This document shows, one piece after another, positions 20,830 to 32,254 of a stretch of DNA of 64,000 nucleotides. The stretch is from Nakaseomyces glabratus (taxonomy: Eukaryota > Ascomycota > Saccharomycetes > Saccharomycetales > Saccharomycetaceae), in NCBI RefSeq assembly GCF_010111755.1, contig NC_088957.1, positions 558,001-622,000 on the forward strand. Direction: 5' to 3'. Below the pieces are notes generated by a model. That model had not been told where the DNA came from. It saw only the letters and a list, made by a program, of their open reading frames with translations, and did no database searches. Made by a program: the position numbers and the translations under genes. Each line of letters opens with the position of its first letter. Position 1 is the first letter of the stretch.

Positions 20830-21753
20830 ATGTTGGTTGTGGTAAGTGGTGCTCAGTACAATGGTGTCGAGCGGGTGGTAGATATATTAGTAGATGGGTT
20901 TGGGTTTGAAAGGCTTAGTGCTGTAGATGATCATGAATTGCTGTTGGAATACGTGACCAAGAATTATACGCGAAACCTTGTGCTGCATTGTGACGACTTG
21001 GAGCTGTATTTGAAGCTAGAGAAAAGGCCGTTCTTGATCCACATCTCCATTGAGGCGCCTCTAGCACTTAGGTTACAATTATCTGGATTGACACCAGAAG
21101 AATTTATCAATGTAGCCGATCTGGATCATTTCAAAGACGATAAGATAAGATTGGTTGAGAGGGCTCACTTGAAGTTCAAGCTTGTGGACTGCGATTTGTC
21201 TACTCTGGATAACCGATTGAAAGAGAACATTGAAAACCAATTGCGGGTGCTACAGAGTCAGGACTCTCTAACATTGGTAAATCCGCCTTTGAGACCCGAT
21301 TGGGATACATACTTCATGAAACTGGCAACCTTGGCTGCCTCTCGTTCAAATTGTATGAAGAGGCGTGTCGGTTGTGTTATTGTGCGTGAGTGTAGAGTTA
21401 TAGCTACAGGATACAACGGTACTCCTCGTCATTTGACGAATTGTTTCCATGGTGGTTGTCCTAGATGTAACGATGGTGATTCAAAGAACCTGCATACATG
21501 TCTATGTCTTCACGCCGAGGAAAACGCACTACTGGAAGCCGGGAGGGACAGAGTGGGACAAAATGCCACATTATATTGTGATACGTGCCCATGTTTGACA
21601 TGTTCTGTTAAGATTGTTCAAACCGGTATCACTGAGGTAGTGTATAGTCAAACGTATAGAATGGATGATGCAAGTTTCAAGGTGTTACGCGAAGCAGGTA
21701 TTAAGGTAAGACAATTTAGCTTCAGAGAGGAGCCTTTGTTGGTGTTTGTCTAA
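20830..21753 (+). CDS. DCD1: Deoxycytidylate (dCMP) deaminase
   Basis: 307 residues. The N-terminal ~150 residues are the kinase-like regulatory half found in yeast Dcd1. The catalytic half starts near RPDWDTYFMKLATLAASRSNC and contains the cytidine-deaminase zinc site: HAEEN with His228 and Glu230, and PCLTC with Cys255 and Cys258. HLTNCFHGGCPRCNDGD is the fungal-type insertion. The enzyme converts dCMP to dUMP for dTTP synthesis. A frame nine bases longer starts with TTG at 20821; the ATG at 20830 gives the family N-terminus MLVVVSG. It is divergent from CRP1, as in S. cerevisiae. Near-invariant active site; no defects seen. Confidence 0.96.
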   Translation: MLVVVSGAQYNGVERVVDILVDGFGFERLSAVDDHELLLEYVTKNYTRNLVLHCDDLELYLKLEKRPFLIHISIEAPLALRLQLSGLTPEEFINVADLDHFKDDKIRLVERAHLKFKLVDCDLSTLDNRLKENIENQLRVLQSQDSLTLVNPPLRPDWDTYFMKLATLAASRSNCMKRRVGCVIVRECRVIATGYNGTPRHLTNCFHGGCPRCNDGDSKNLHTCLCLHAEENALLEAGRDRVGQNATLYCDTCPCLTCSVKIVQTGITEVVYSQTYRMDDASFKVLREAGIKVRQFSFREEPLLVFV

Positions 21754-22208
21754 ATTTGAAATGGATATAATGATCTCAATAAGTGGCATATGAATACATT
21801 GAGTATTTATCTTGTAAAAAGTATGCCGATAGTTCTCTTATAGATTTTAAACTTTCGGTAATGTTTGAAACGTCTATGTGATATAGTTTAAATCATACAT
21901 AAAAATAAAGATAAATTATATCGACAATATATGCTACATTAGAATAAAAAGTTAACGCTAATGGTGATAATGCTCAGAATACTGCTTGCTTATTTTGTGT
22001 CGATACAGCAATGAACACTATCCGATACCCTCTTAATGTACATTCTTTTTCCTTATTGAGGGTTTATAAAGGAACAATTTCTGAATTAGATTAACAAACA
22101 CTAGAACTGAAAGTAATATCGACATAAAATGAAGTATATTACCTGTAAATTATGCTCCTGAGCATAGTTTTTTGTTGCTTGCGTAATCTGGAGTTGTTTC
22201 CTCCCAAA
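21754..22208. other. Convergent 3' region between DCD1 and RPB12
   Basis: 455 bp of AT-rich DNA between convergent genes; nothing further recognised. Confidence 0.55.
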
Positions 22209-22421
22209 TCATCTAGCCTCAAACTGCACCATTCTTCTGGTTCTGGCCTTTAATAGAATTCTATGACCACAATCCTTACAACGAACAGGATCTGTTCTGG
22301 ACAAGGATAATTTGCTTGAACATTCTGCACAGATATACTTGACGGTGGCGGTCTTGGAGTGAGAAGTACCGGCAGCGGCAACATCTAAGTTGCTTGGGAT
22401 TTGAAAACCTTCACGAGACAT
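22209..22421 (-). CDS. RPB12: Common RNA polymerase subunit ABC10-alpha (Rpb12)
   Basis: 70 residues beginning MSREGFQIPSNLDVAAAG. The zinc ribbon is CAEC followed 13 residues later by CKDC, and the protein ends RTRRMVQFEAR. It is the small subunit shared by RNA polymerases I, II and III (S. cerevisiae RPC10/YHR143W-A, also 70 residues). The ATG at 22419-22421 matches the family start exactly; an upstream extension of 19 codons does not look homologous. Neighbours DCD1 and DSE2 are as in S. cerevisiae. A PAC element 90 bp upstream fits polymerase A and C subunit regulation. Confidence 0.97.
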   Translation of the reverse strand: MSREGFQIPSNLDVAAAGTSHSKTATVKYICAECSSKLSLSRTDPVRCKDCGHRILLKARTRRMVQFEAR

Positions 22422-22929
22422 ATTATCTGATGTTTTAGTGCTGTGATCAGTTGAAGTTACCTCGCAGCAATACTCCAAACCTAATACATCAGACTAGACT
22501 ATTGTAGTTGCTCATCGCATTTTTTTATTTTTTTTTTCAAAATCTGCAAAAAAGAAATCGCATAATATCTCGTACTTCATGAGCTTCTCGATTGCCAGTA
22601 TAACAGACCCGCCAATCCAATTTTTCAGTACTATCTTATGAAGACAGATGGGACAGTGAATAGAATGCTGGCCCCAAGATTTATTGGAATTATATTTGAG
22701 AAATTAACAAAGAGAGAGCTTTTATTTGAGAAAATAATTTAAAAATGTATAAAAAAAATAATACAAAGTTGTATGGCGTAAGAATAGGAAATTGAGAATA
22801 GTGTCTTCGAAAGAACTAAAAAAGAAAAAAGCAACCACTAAAATATAATATACAATAAACCTTTGTGTAATACTGCTGTTCTTTATTATTTTAGACTTTA
22901 GTCTAATTTAGAAAACTGTTTGAAATCAT
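22422..22929. other. Intergenic region between RPB12 and DSE2
   Basis: 508 bp containing the RPB12 promoter and the AT-rich 3' flank of DSE2. No other gene is seen. Confidence 0.55.
22511..22549 (-). promoter_or_regulatory. PAC plus T-tract/RRPE-like element upstream of RPB12
   Basis: CTCATCGC at 22511-22518 (PAC in reverse) is followed directly by a long T tract ending TTTTCAAAATC. PAC boxes were first named from polymerase A and C subunit genes, which fits RPB12. Confidence 0.75.
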
Positions 22930-24953
<2,024 letters not shown>

Positions 24954-25892
24954 TCAATTGTATAATACATCTCCATTCTTGTCGATACTAACGCTAAATT
25001 CAAGATCGTCATCTGTAGTAATATCCCAAGTCTTGTAGACCATCATCAATGTAAAAATGTTGCATATGCTCCCAAAAAATAATCCATCCAAATAATGCTT
25101 AACACCTTCGCATATCTGTGAGGAAAATCCGTATGTTAAAATTTGGCCAGCGACAAAGAAAAATACTCCCAGTAGCACTGCGCCTGTTACCCATAGATTT
25201 CTGACAATGAAGAACGATACAAATAATTGGCATATAACAAAGATAAAGAGGTTTATGAGATTCCACAAATAAACAACTACGAACAGAGCAGTAGTGTTGG
25301 TGTTTGGTATCTCGTGGTTTTCGATCCATGTCCTGAATGTAAGGATAGAGGCGAGAAAGTTAGCCATGAACCCACAGAGGGAAAAACCTCTAACTAACAG
25401 CATAGATTTCGTGGTTCCGTCTTCCCATAGATTGAAACCCAGAAACCCATTGATTAACAACGTCCAACAACATGCACCAGCGAGGCCTATCTGTACGGCA
25501 ACAAAATAAGGGAAAGAATTAGAACCTGGTGGTGAGACACCACAGTTGACAATCAAAGTGAATATTATCAGTAATAGTGTTAGTTGAAAGAAATATAAGT
25601 ATTCTGATCTACCAATTGCTGTATATTTTTGCCTGATGTTATAAAGAATGATCAGTATAACTCCTAGGGCCGCAATATTAATAAAGGCATTGCCAATACC
25701 AAATATGGTTGTATTTGCTATATCAATTGATCTTGCGTAACATTTCGGAAGTATACCTATATTCAAATGCTGTGGATCAAAATCATGTATCTTTGTAGAG
25801 TTCGATAGAACAAGGTGAGTGGTAGACTTTATTACTGAACAGAGTGGCAGAGGAGTGCGCGAACAAATTGACGCAAAATTGCTTATTCCCAT
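24954..25892 (-). CDS. CHS7: ER export chaperone for chitin synthase 3
   Basis: 312 residues with about seven hydrophobic spans. It starts MGISNFASICSRTPLPLCSV, the conserved luminal N-terminus of Chs7, and includes NCGVSPPGSNSFPYFVAVQIG and WEDGTTKSMLLVRGFS, family signature regions. Chs7 lets Chs3 fold and leave the ER and travels with it to the plasma membrane. The acidic C-terminus (TTDDDLEFSVSIDKNGDV) is cytosolic. Order DSE2-CHS7-RPL42 matches S. cerevisiae chromosome VIII. Length equals that of the family (about 316). No defects seen. Confidence 0.96.
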   Translation of the reverse strand: MGISNFASICSRTPLPLCSVIKSTTHLVLSNSTKIHDFDPQHLNIGILPKCYARSIDIANTTIFGIGNAFINIAALGVILIILYNIRQKYTAIGRSEYLYFFQLTLLLIIFTLIVNCGVSPPGSNSFPYFVAVQIGLAGACCWTLLINGFLGFNLWEDGTTKSMLLVRGFSLCGFMANFLASILTFRTWIENHEIPNTNTTALFVVVYLWNLINLFIFVICQLFVSFFIVRNLWVTGAVLLGVFFFVAGQILTYGFSSQICEGVKHYLDGLFFGSICNIFTLMMVYKTWDITTDDDLEFSVSIDKNGDVLYN

Positions 25893-26757
25893 CTGGTATA
25901 CTCTTTGTGACTTGACTTATTCTAGTATATTGATATAGGATTATCCAATTAGGTGACGGGTATATTGTGCTAAAGCCTTCTGATTTCAAAAAGGAGTAGT
26001 TTATTTTGAGCAGCTTTTTGTTTTTCCTAATATATCGTGCAGCTTTGAGAGCTTGTTTTTGTAATCTGGATACTATTGTTTACTGTAGTAATAGCGGTAA
26101 ATCTAAAATAATCTGAGTTACTATATTTTAGTTTCTAAGATTTTTATTATTTTCAGTCCGCCGTATAGTGAGGTAATGAGCACAAATCCATATTGTGCAC
26201 GGTGCTCCGCTAAGAGAACATCGTGAAGACCACACAAACTGTAGTTGAATTACCCGATTAGGTTAAATCTCAAAATTTTAGACCTCACACAAAAATCTAT
26301 AATTACAAATCGTGTCTAACAAGAACGAACGTGATTTATTTGTATTACTATGTCTTATAACACCCATCTTGATTAAATGTCTTATAAAATCTAAAAGCAG
26401 AGTCTTCAGCGTTTAGCAGTATCTAAAGTTGCAAGTTTTCATGAAGCTCCAAAAATGTAGGAGCTTATCAGTATAGATATCATTAAATAACTACTCTAAA
26501 GTAACCTCTCATATTGTCTGTCTAACGACTTATGAGGTGGCATAGTTGCATGATTGATTGTAGACCCACTATTAAACTTGCTAATTGTTTTACCTGGTCT
26601 CGCCCCTACCACACACATCTTCTTAGTTCCACTATCCATGACCATTACACTAGAATAAATAGATGACAACAGAAGCTTACCCGCACACAGAAAAATCCAA
26701 ATTTACCTTGTTCGTTGGCAATCATCAGCAATGTTTGTGACTGCACATGGAGATGCT

Positions 26758-26770
26758 ACACCCATACACT
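26758..26770 (+). promoter_or_regulatory. Rap1-type site
   Basis: ACACCCATACACT matches the Rap1 consensus ACACCCATACATT at all but one position. It is 691 bp upstream of the RPL42 ATG, farther than usual for a ribosomal-protein gene, and immediately precedes the GC-rich island. Confidence 0.6.
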
Positions 26771-26779
26771 ATTTGTCGA

Positions 26780-27320
26780 GATTTTCATATGTCATGGACC
26801 CCGATGGGGAGTTGGAGAGGAAAAACATCGGAGTGGGTAGGGGCTTGACAAGCAAGTTCAATTACTGAGACGAGTAGCGAAAACTGCGTGGCCAGCGTAC
26901 TCCCGATGGTCTCCAAGTCTTGCGGGAGGAATGGGGGTGGTTGTAGCATTGAAGGTAAACCTGCTAGGGATGGTCTGCTGTACCCAGGGGCCCCAGTGCC
27001 ATGGCCAACAACCTAGCATCGGCATCTTCCTTCTGGCTTACCAGATTCTCTTTGCCAATCGAGTGTACCATGCTAGGCTCTCATTTTATCCTTCTGGAAG
27101 TACTGGCGTTGGGCTCGCCAATTCAGCTCTGCTGCTGGGGCCAAGCCAAGCTCACCTCATTTGCCCACTGGTCACTATCCCCTGCCTAACCAATTGAGAC
27201 CTAGTTTGCCATTCCCCTTCTAATCGCAGGTGGTAGGTGGGAGGTCCACAACGGTGGCACTGACTAGATAGGTGGACAGCAACTCTCGTAACTAACGGGT
27301 ACAGCAGAGGATTCCGTGTG
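26780..27320. ncRNA. Candidate structured RNA, family not recognised
   Basis: Read directly: a GC-rich, gene-free island with nested inverted repeats. A perfect 12-bp pair joins 26974-26985 to 27297-27308. Inside it, 26989-26996 pairs with 27135-27142 (8 bp), 27012-27019 with 27070-27077 (8 bp), 27021-27024 with 27053-27056, and 27032-27036 with 27041-27045 closing a four-base loop. Additional local hairpins are 27104-27108/27116-27120, 27244-27249/27272-27277 and 26900-26905/26923-26928. An alternative helix pairs 26967-26974 with 27174-27181 with one G-U. Strand is undetermined. I could not match it to SRP, RNase P, RNase MRP, U1, U2, U3 or telomerase RNA from memory, and no RNA polymerase III B box was found. 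It could instead be an unusual RPL42 control region. Confidence 0.4.
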
Positions 27321-27460
27321 AGGGAAAAGTTTCAATCTTCTGATGTTTTTGCAAATGGATTGAACAAAAGACATCTTGCCATATAATAGTAGGCGTTTAA
27401 ATTATAGGCTGTGATTTTACCTTTTGACTGTGAAAAGCAAGCTGCAAGAATCCAAACACA

Positions 27461-28427
27461 ATGGGTATGTGATAGAGTTTAATATATTATTTGGCGATAC
27501 TGATGGTAGGCGATTGAAGTGGACTGAAGGCAATAAATGATCACTTGAAATCTTAGGATAGAAAGAAACAAACGGTAATAGCATGATGGAATATAAACAG
27601 TTTTATAATATGTCCTTGAAATAGAAACGATTGTGCACTGGCTAAGAGATGTGCAATTTAAGAAAAGGGAAGCACTTTTGAGAAACAGGCCAAATATCAT
27701 GATACCTGCTTCTAGCTACATTTATAAAATACCGCGAAATACCAGGCGTGTGGAACAATTCAATACAAGGCAGACTCCAGATATATGGAATTATTTTTCC
27801 TAAGAGATTTATTGTGAAATGGTCAGTTTTAGCAGATAGCACTCACCAACAGTATCCTGATTATAAATTGTAGGGAGAGTTTTTTTACTAACAATCAATC
27901 TATTCAAATGAATATACTTTTCTCTTAACTCATGAATTCGGTATATGTATGATAATTGTCTTCGAGGTTTGTTCAAATAAGTGAAAAATTTATGGTGAGC
28001 TCCATATTGTTATCATTAATAAGGTTGGAGAGTGGCATTGTACATTTAGTTTAGACGAATTTCATTGAGAGAGGAGGTTTGTTTCTATTTGAGTTGGCTT
28101 TTTAAATTAGTTAACGTTCCAAAGACTAGAAAGACCTACTGCAAGGGTAAGGCCTGCCGTAAGCACACTCAACACAAGGTTACCCAATACAAGGCTGGTA
28201 AGGCTTCCTTGTTCGCTCAAGGTAAGAGACGTTATGACCGTAAGCAATCTGGTTTCGGTGGTCAAACTAAGCCTGTTTTCCACAAGAAAGCTAAGACTAC
28301 CAAGAAGGTTGTCTTGAGATTGGAATGTGTTAACTGTAAGACCAAGGCTCAATTGACCTTGAAGAGATGTAAGCACTTCGAATTGGGTGGTGAAAAGAAG
28401 CAAAAGGGTCAAGCTTTGCAATTCTGA
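27461..28427 (+). CDS. RPL42: 60S ribosomal protein eL42, spliced
   Basis: Two exons: 27461-27464 (ATGG) and 28111-28427, joining to 106 residues plus stop. The intron (27465-28110, 646 nt) starts GTATGT, has TACTAAC at 27886-27892 and ends TTTTTAAATTAG. The protein begins [15 protein letters not shown] and has the eL42 zinc-binding cysteines (YCKGKAC, and CVNCK). The E-site loop reads QTKPVFHKK with proline at position 56, the form associated with cycloheximide sensitivity. Codon use is strongly biased, as in highly expressed genes. The four-base first exon is the same as in S. cerevisiae RPL42A/B. Confidence 0.96.
27465..28110 (+). other. RPL42 intron
   Basis: 5' splice site GTATGT at 27465-27470, branch sequence TACTAAC at 27886-27892 and 3' AG at 28109-28110. 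The branch-to-acceptor distance is about 219 nt and many AG dinucleotides intervene. The exon boundaries are fixed by the protein, so the acceptor is secure; the branch point is the only perfect consensus present. Confidence 0.88.
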
Positions 28428-29277
28428 GCGCAAAGATAAACGGGAATCATCTTTTAACTATATTAAGTATTTTCATTTATTTTTCACTCTATTGTTAACA
28501 TATAAATCACATTTGTAGGTATCTACTTTTACACTTCCATTTTTAATAAACACAATTAAGATCATATAAGTGGTTAAAGAAATGCTCACCAAAGCATTTG
28601 GCCCATTTGGAGGTGCCATGGATGTGCCATGGATGTGCCCCACAGATATACAAACCTACCAAATTACTAGCTGTCTACAAGGAGTTCATTATAAAGGTGG
28701 CATACCTAAGTTAGTTTACTTATTTAAAAAATAATAAAGATGTAGATACAGCTGATTCCCAGTATCTCATGTAAGATATCAACACCAGGCGCCCAGCAAC
28801 GTTCTTTAAGTCTATCTACGCTTCGAACAGTACCGATATGGGGAAAAAACATTGAAAGATTATTTCCACATGGAAAAAGCAATTCATAAAGAATCACAAT
28901 CTCCTGATAGTACTGTCACAGGCGATAATAAAAATGATGTTGAGGATTTAAAATTTAAAGGAAATTAAACTAAGAGAATAGCAAAATAAAGACAAATGAA
29001 AAATAACATCTCAATCACTGCTCTGCTTAAATACTTTTTTTTTTACTGAAATTTTTCAGTAACTTTATGCATCATTGATCTTTCATCACATGACCCATAT
29101 GAAATCAGGTATAAAATTAGGTCTTCTTATAACAATAATAGTGTGCGATGCTGTTTGGATCACAAGCAATTTATCAACACAGGATCGCAAGGAATAGCAG
29201 CCACTATTTCGAATAGACAAATAATCAGACGTAAATTTCATAACTACAAAAGATATATGGAATTATATAATCAAAGT
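28428..29277. other. Convergent 3' region between RPL42 and the YHR140W-like gene
   Basis: 850 bp. An 11-bp direct repeat (GTGCCATGGAT at 28613-28623 and 28624-28634) is present. S. cerevisiae carries the H/ACA snoRNA gene SNR32 in this interval, so a homologue could be here. A weak candidate hairpin on the minus strand spans 28742-28819 (GTAGATA pairing with TATCTAC). Confidence 0.5.
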
Positions 29278-30000
29278 TCAATCCATTTTAATCGTTTCCT
29301 TAAGTAGTGATCTTGGAGGGAATCTTTGATAGAGGGCATAGAATATCCAAGCGATTGTGGCTGTAATAACGAAAATGACAGACTTATAAGGTTCAGGCAC
29401 ATCTAAGAATGGGTAAGGGTAAGTCTGGCCTGTTGTGGGGTCGATAATGAGTTGCAAAAATTTATAATAGCTCATGGCGGTAGCCACAATTATAAACCAT
29501 GCAGTAGTGTTAGATAATCTGAATCTGGCACCATATCCAGACAGATAATGGTCGCTGAATAGGAAGATAAACGGCAACGCATGAATTGCGATATCAACAC
29601 TGATTGGGATCAGTGGTCCGCTCAATTCCCCATCGGCAACACCTTGCATGATGAGTTTGATAGCAAACAGTCTCAAAGGCCAATAGATAAGTGGGACAAC
29701 TGTTTCAAGCACGAGAGCCTGAGGCAGGATGATATGTCTACTAACCAATTCAGATAAGTTAGCAAAGAAGGGTTTATCCTCTCTAGCTTTTGAAGGACCA
29801 ACCATCCTCTGAATACACCAGTTCAGTATGCTAGCAACGTTGCTGACCATTGTTGCCATTAATGAAATGTTGGTGAAAAATTGTTTGTGGCCCGCTTTCT
29901 CCAGAGTTGGTGGTAACTGGATCTGTGTTGACCATTTGTAACCCCAATACGAGGTACTCAAGCACAGAACATTGATTGCCAGCGATAGATTACCATTCAT
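29278..30000 (-). CDS. Multi-pass membrane protein, YHR140W / AIG1-FAR17a family
   Basis: 240 residues with five or six hydrophobic spans. I recognise it as the YHR140W homologue by the N-terminal LSLAINVLCLSTSYWGYKW, the central [21 protein letters not shown] and IDIAIHALPFIFLFSDHYL-type segment, and by position beside RPL42. The AIG1/FAR17a family contains membrane threonine hydrolases in mammals (AIG1, ADTRP) that use a Thr and a His; a Thr in MATM and the His in IHALPF are in plausible positions, but catalysis in this yeast protein is not established. Probably in the ER or another internal membrane. No signal peptide cleavage site is evident. Confidence 0.88.
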   Translation of the reverse strand: MNGNLSLAINVLCLSTSYWGYKWSTQIQLPPTLEKAGHKQFFTNISLMATMVSNVASILNWCIQRMVGPSKAREDKPFFANLSELVSRHIILPQALVLETVVPLIYWPLRLFAIKLIMQGVADGELSGPLIPISVDIAIHALPFIFLFSDHYLSGYGARFRLSNTTAWFIIVATAMSYYKFLQLIIDPTTGQTYPYPFLDVPEPYKSVIFVITATIAWIFYALYQRFPPRSLLKETIKMD

Positions 30001-32254
30001 TGTTTGTAATTGATTTATGAGTTTACCCTCTAACCGTTCATTAGGCTTCGAGAACTAGCTTATAATTAGATTACGCTTTGGGTTTATATGATTAGATATC
30101 AAAGAATAGGGATTATTCCCGTTACACGTAGTCAGCCTGTGGGCATTGGAAGGGAGAGTATAATTAGGGTTCTCTTTTTTACTTCAATGGAAAAATAGGG
30201 TTTGGTTAATTATCACCTTTCCAAGTCCTGAGAAAATGATAAAACCAACTTAGGGGCATTGCAGGAAATGCATGGAGCAAACGGAGCAACGCATTGTCTT
30301 ACTAACCCTAAAAAAAATATGACAGAATAAAAGCCCTAAATTCAGCAGTGTTATTAACAATGGGAGCCAAGCAAACAGCTATGCGATGAGCTTCCCTTTC
30401 CCACAGCAAATGCGAGAGGATAGTTATGGATTTAATCTAATGAGGCAAAAACTAGTATTAATACTTTTGATAAATATGAGGGGGGGCTGTGTATGTATTT
30501 GTGAAGTGAAATCCCTAAAGATTAAAGGGTCCCCCACTAATGGTAAATTGTATCCCTTTCTGGGTTCTTTCTTTCCATAGATGTGCTATTCCCAGGCACG
30601 TTATTAAGTGTACATTTGAGTATGATAGGATTTGGTGAGAGAGGGGTGTACCATTGTTCAGGCAACAGGATGCTATGTTAATCACAGACAGGCATGATAA
30701 TTAACATACAATGAAATCATTTTAAGGGAACTACGATATCCAAAAAAGAAAGCAATGCTATTTTTGTCATAGTTATTTTCGAAATATGTTATTCTTGTCA
30801 TCCAATTAACTGTGATGAGATGTGCTGAGCTGCATAGTTAATCTTGGCTGTTGTATAAGTGAGAAGTTTTTATCTTTACTTGGGTATATTGTGATTTTCC
30901 TTTACCTTAATTGAATCCATTGTGATCCAAGAAAAAGAAACGCCAGTGTGGGTTTCATTAATTGCCCCTCAATATTTTGCGACTACATCTGCAGTTTGGC
31001 TTATTAGGGATGTTTGAACTACTGTTACTATAGCCAACTGTATGCTGATGCCCGGAGTTTCTTTTGAACCGTTGTGATTCACTCAGATCCTGTAGAATGA
31101 CTAAATTTTTAGACAGTTTAAAGGTACTCTAAAACTGATGTGCGAAATTCTGTTTCTATACCACGCAACTTATTCGATGTTTTAACTCAAAAGCAATTGG
31201 TAAATTAAGGATATCTGCTAAGCAAAAAAGAAGAAGCAATGTACGAAGTGCACAAATAATAATAATAATGGTGTTTACTGTAAATTTTACGTACAGTTTA
31301 TTTTAGTATGATGCTAGATTATTGGTGACAGCATATATGTTGTAAAATGCTTACAATTTTTTCAGACAATAATAAACAGAAATCTAGAACTTTGGTAAGG
31401 ATGACGCCAAATGATTGAGATGTATGTGTCTTTCGAACCATTTAACCATTTACTATTATTAGCAGGATAATTGCATCTACAATAGTGTTTTAGTTGATTT
31501 AGCGGTACCACATAAATCGTCTCATTTATTTTTCCATAACTGCCATTATGGAATTTAAGGATTACGGCAATTATTTGTTGGGTAAAGGTTTGTTACCTTT
31601 TCTTTCTTGGTGATCATTTTTGGAATCCAAGGTTATATTTGAGAGATGCATATATTGAAAGTATTAGAAATCTAAATATGATCCGCTTTTAAAGCTATGG
31701 TGAGGTGTTAGGAATTTTGTATTGAGGGATTGAGATTAAACTTATAATATTTTCTCCGGAGATGTTTCGACAAATGTTATTAACGTTTCACATAGAAATC
31801 CTTGGAAATAAGGATGTTAAAATTATGGTGCTGCATATCCCTTTCTAGAGGCTTTACCTTTGTCAAGGAGGGTTTTGCAATTGGTTATAGTTTAATTGAG
31901 CATGTTGTTTGATAAACTTGCGCAGGAACCATTAAAGACTGATCAATTAAGGTATCATTTTGATGAGGGTTGAATGGAGAGTTTTTCAAAGTCTAGAATA
32001 CCCAATATAGTATTTTATTAAAATTAGACGAGCCAATTTCCCATGATTATTAGGCATTGAGAAAATATTAATTAGCCAATCTTTGAATATCCCTTAAGTC
32101 TGTGATATATAAGTAGGCAGATTGTTGAAGAATTATTCAAATCATGTTGTATTGATGTTAGAAGCCATAATATGCAATTAACAACAAGTTGATATAGTTG
32201 ATCACTTAATTTTTTTAGCATAAAGGATCAGTTGGTAAATCTAATATTTAATAA
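30001..32254. other. Long divergent intergenic region YHR140W-like/SPS100
   Basis: 2.25 kb, AT-rich, with no supported gene. Two Tbf1-type octamers face each other: TTAGGGTT at 30164-30171 and AACCCTAA at 30304-30311. G-run 30480-30486 is present. SPS100 is stress- or sporulation-regulated in S. cerevisiae, so a long promoter is plausible. Confidence 0.55.

Larger units (their letters stand above)
25893..27460. other. Long divergent intergenic region CHS7/RPL42 with a GC-rich island
   Basis: 1.57 kb between divergent genes. The first ~850 bp is ordinary AT-rich promoter DNA. From about 26780 to 27310 the G+C content rises to roughly 55 percent by manual counting, far above flanking non-coding DNA, with no convincing protein frame. 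See the separate ncRNA entry. Confidence 0.75.

Noticed and set aside
26931..27197. 88-codon plus-strand frame in the GC-rich island
   Set aside because: No recognisable domain, and stops are scarce simply because the island is GC-rich; the nested inverted repeats are a better explanation.
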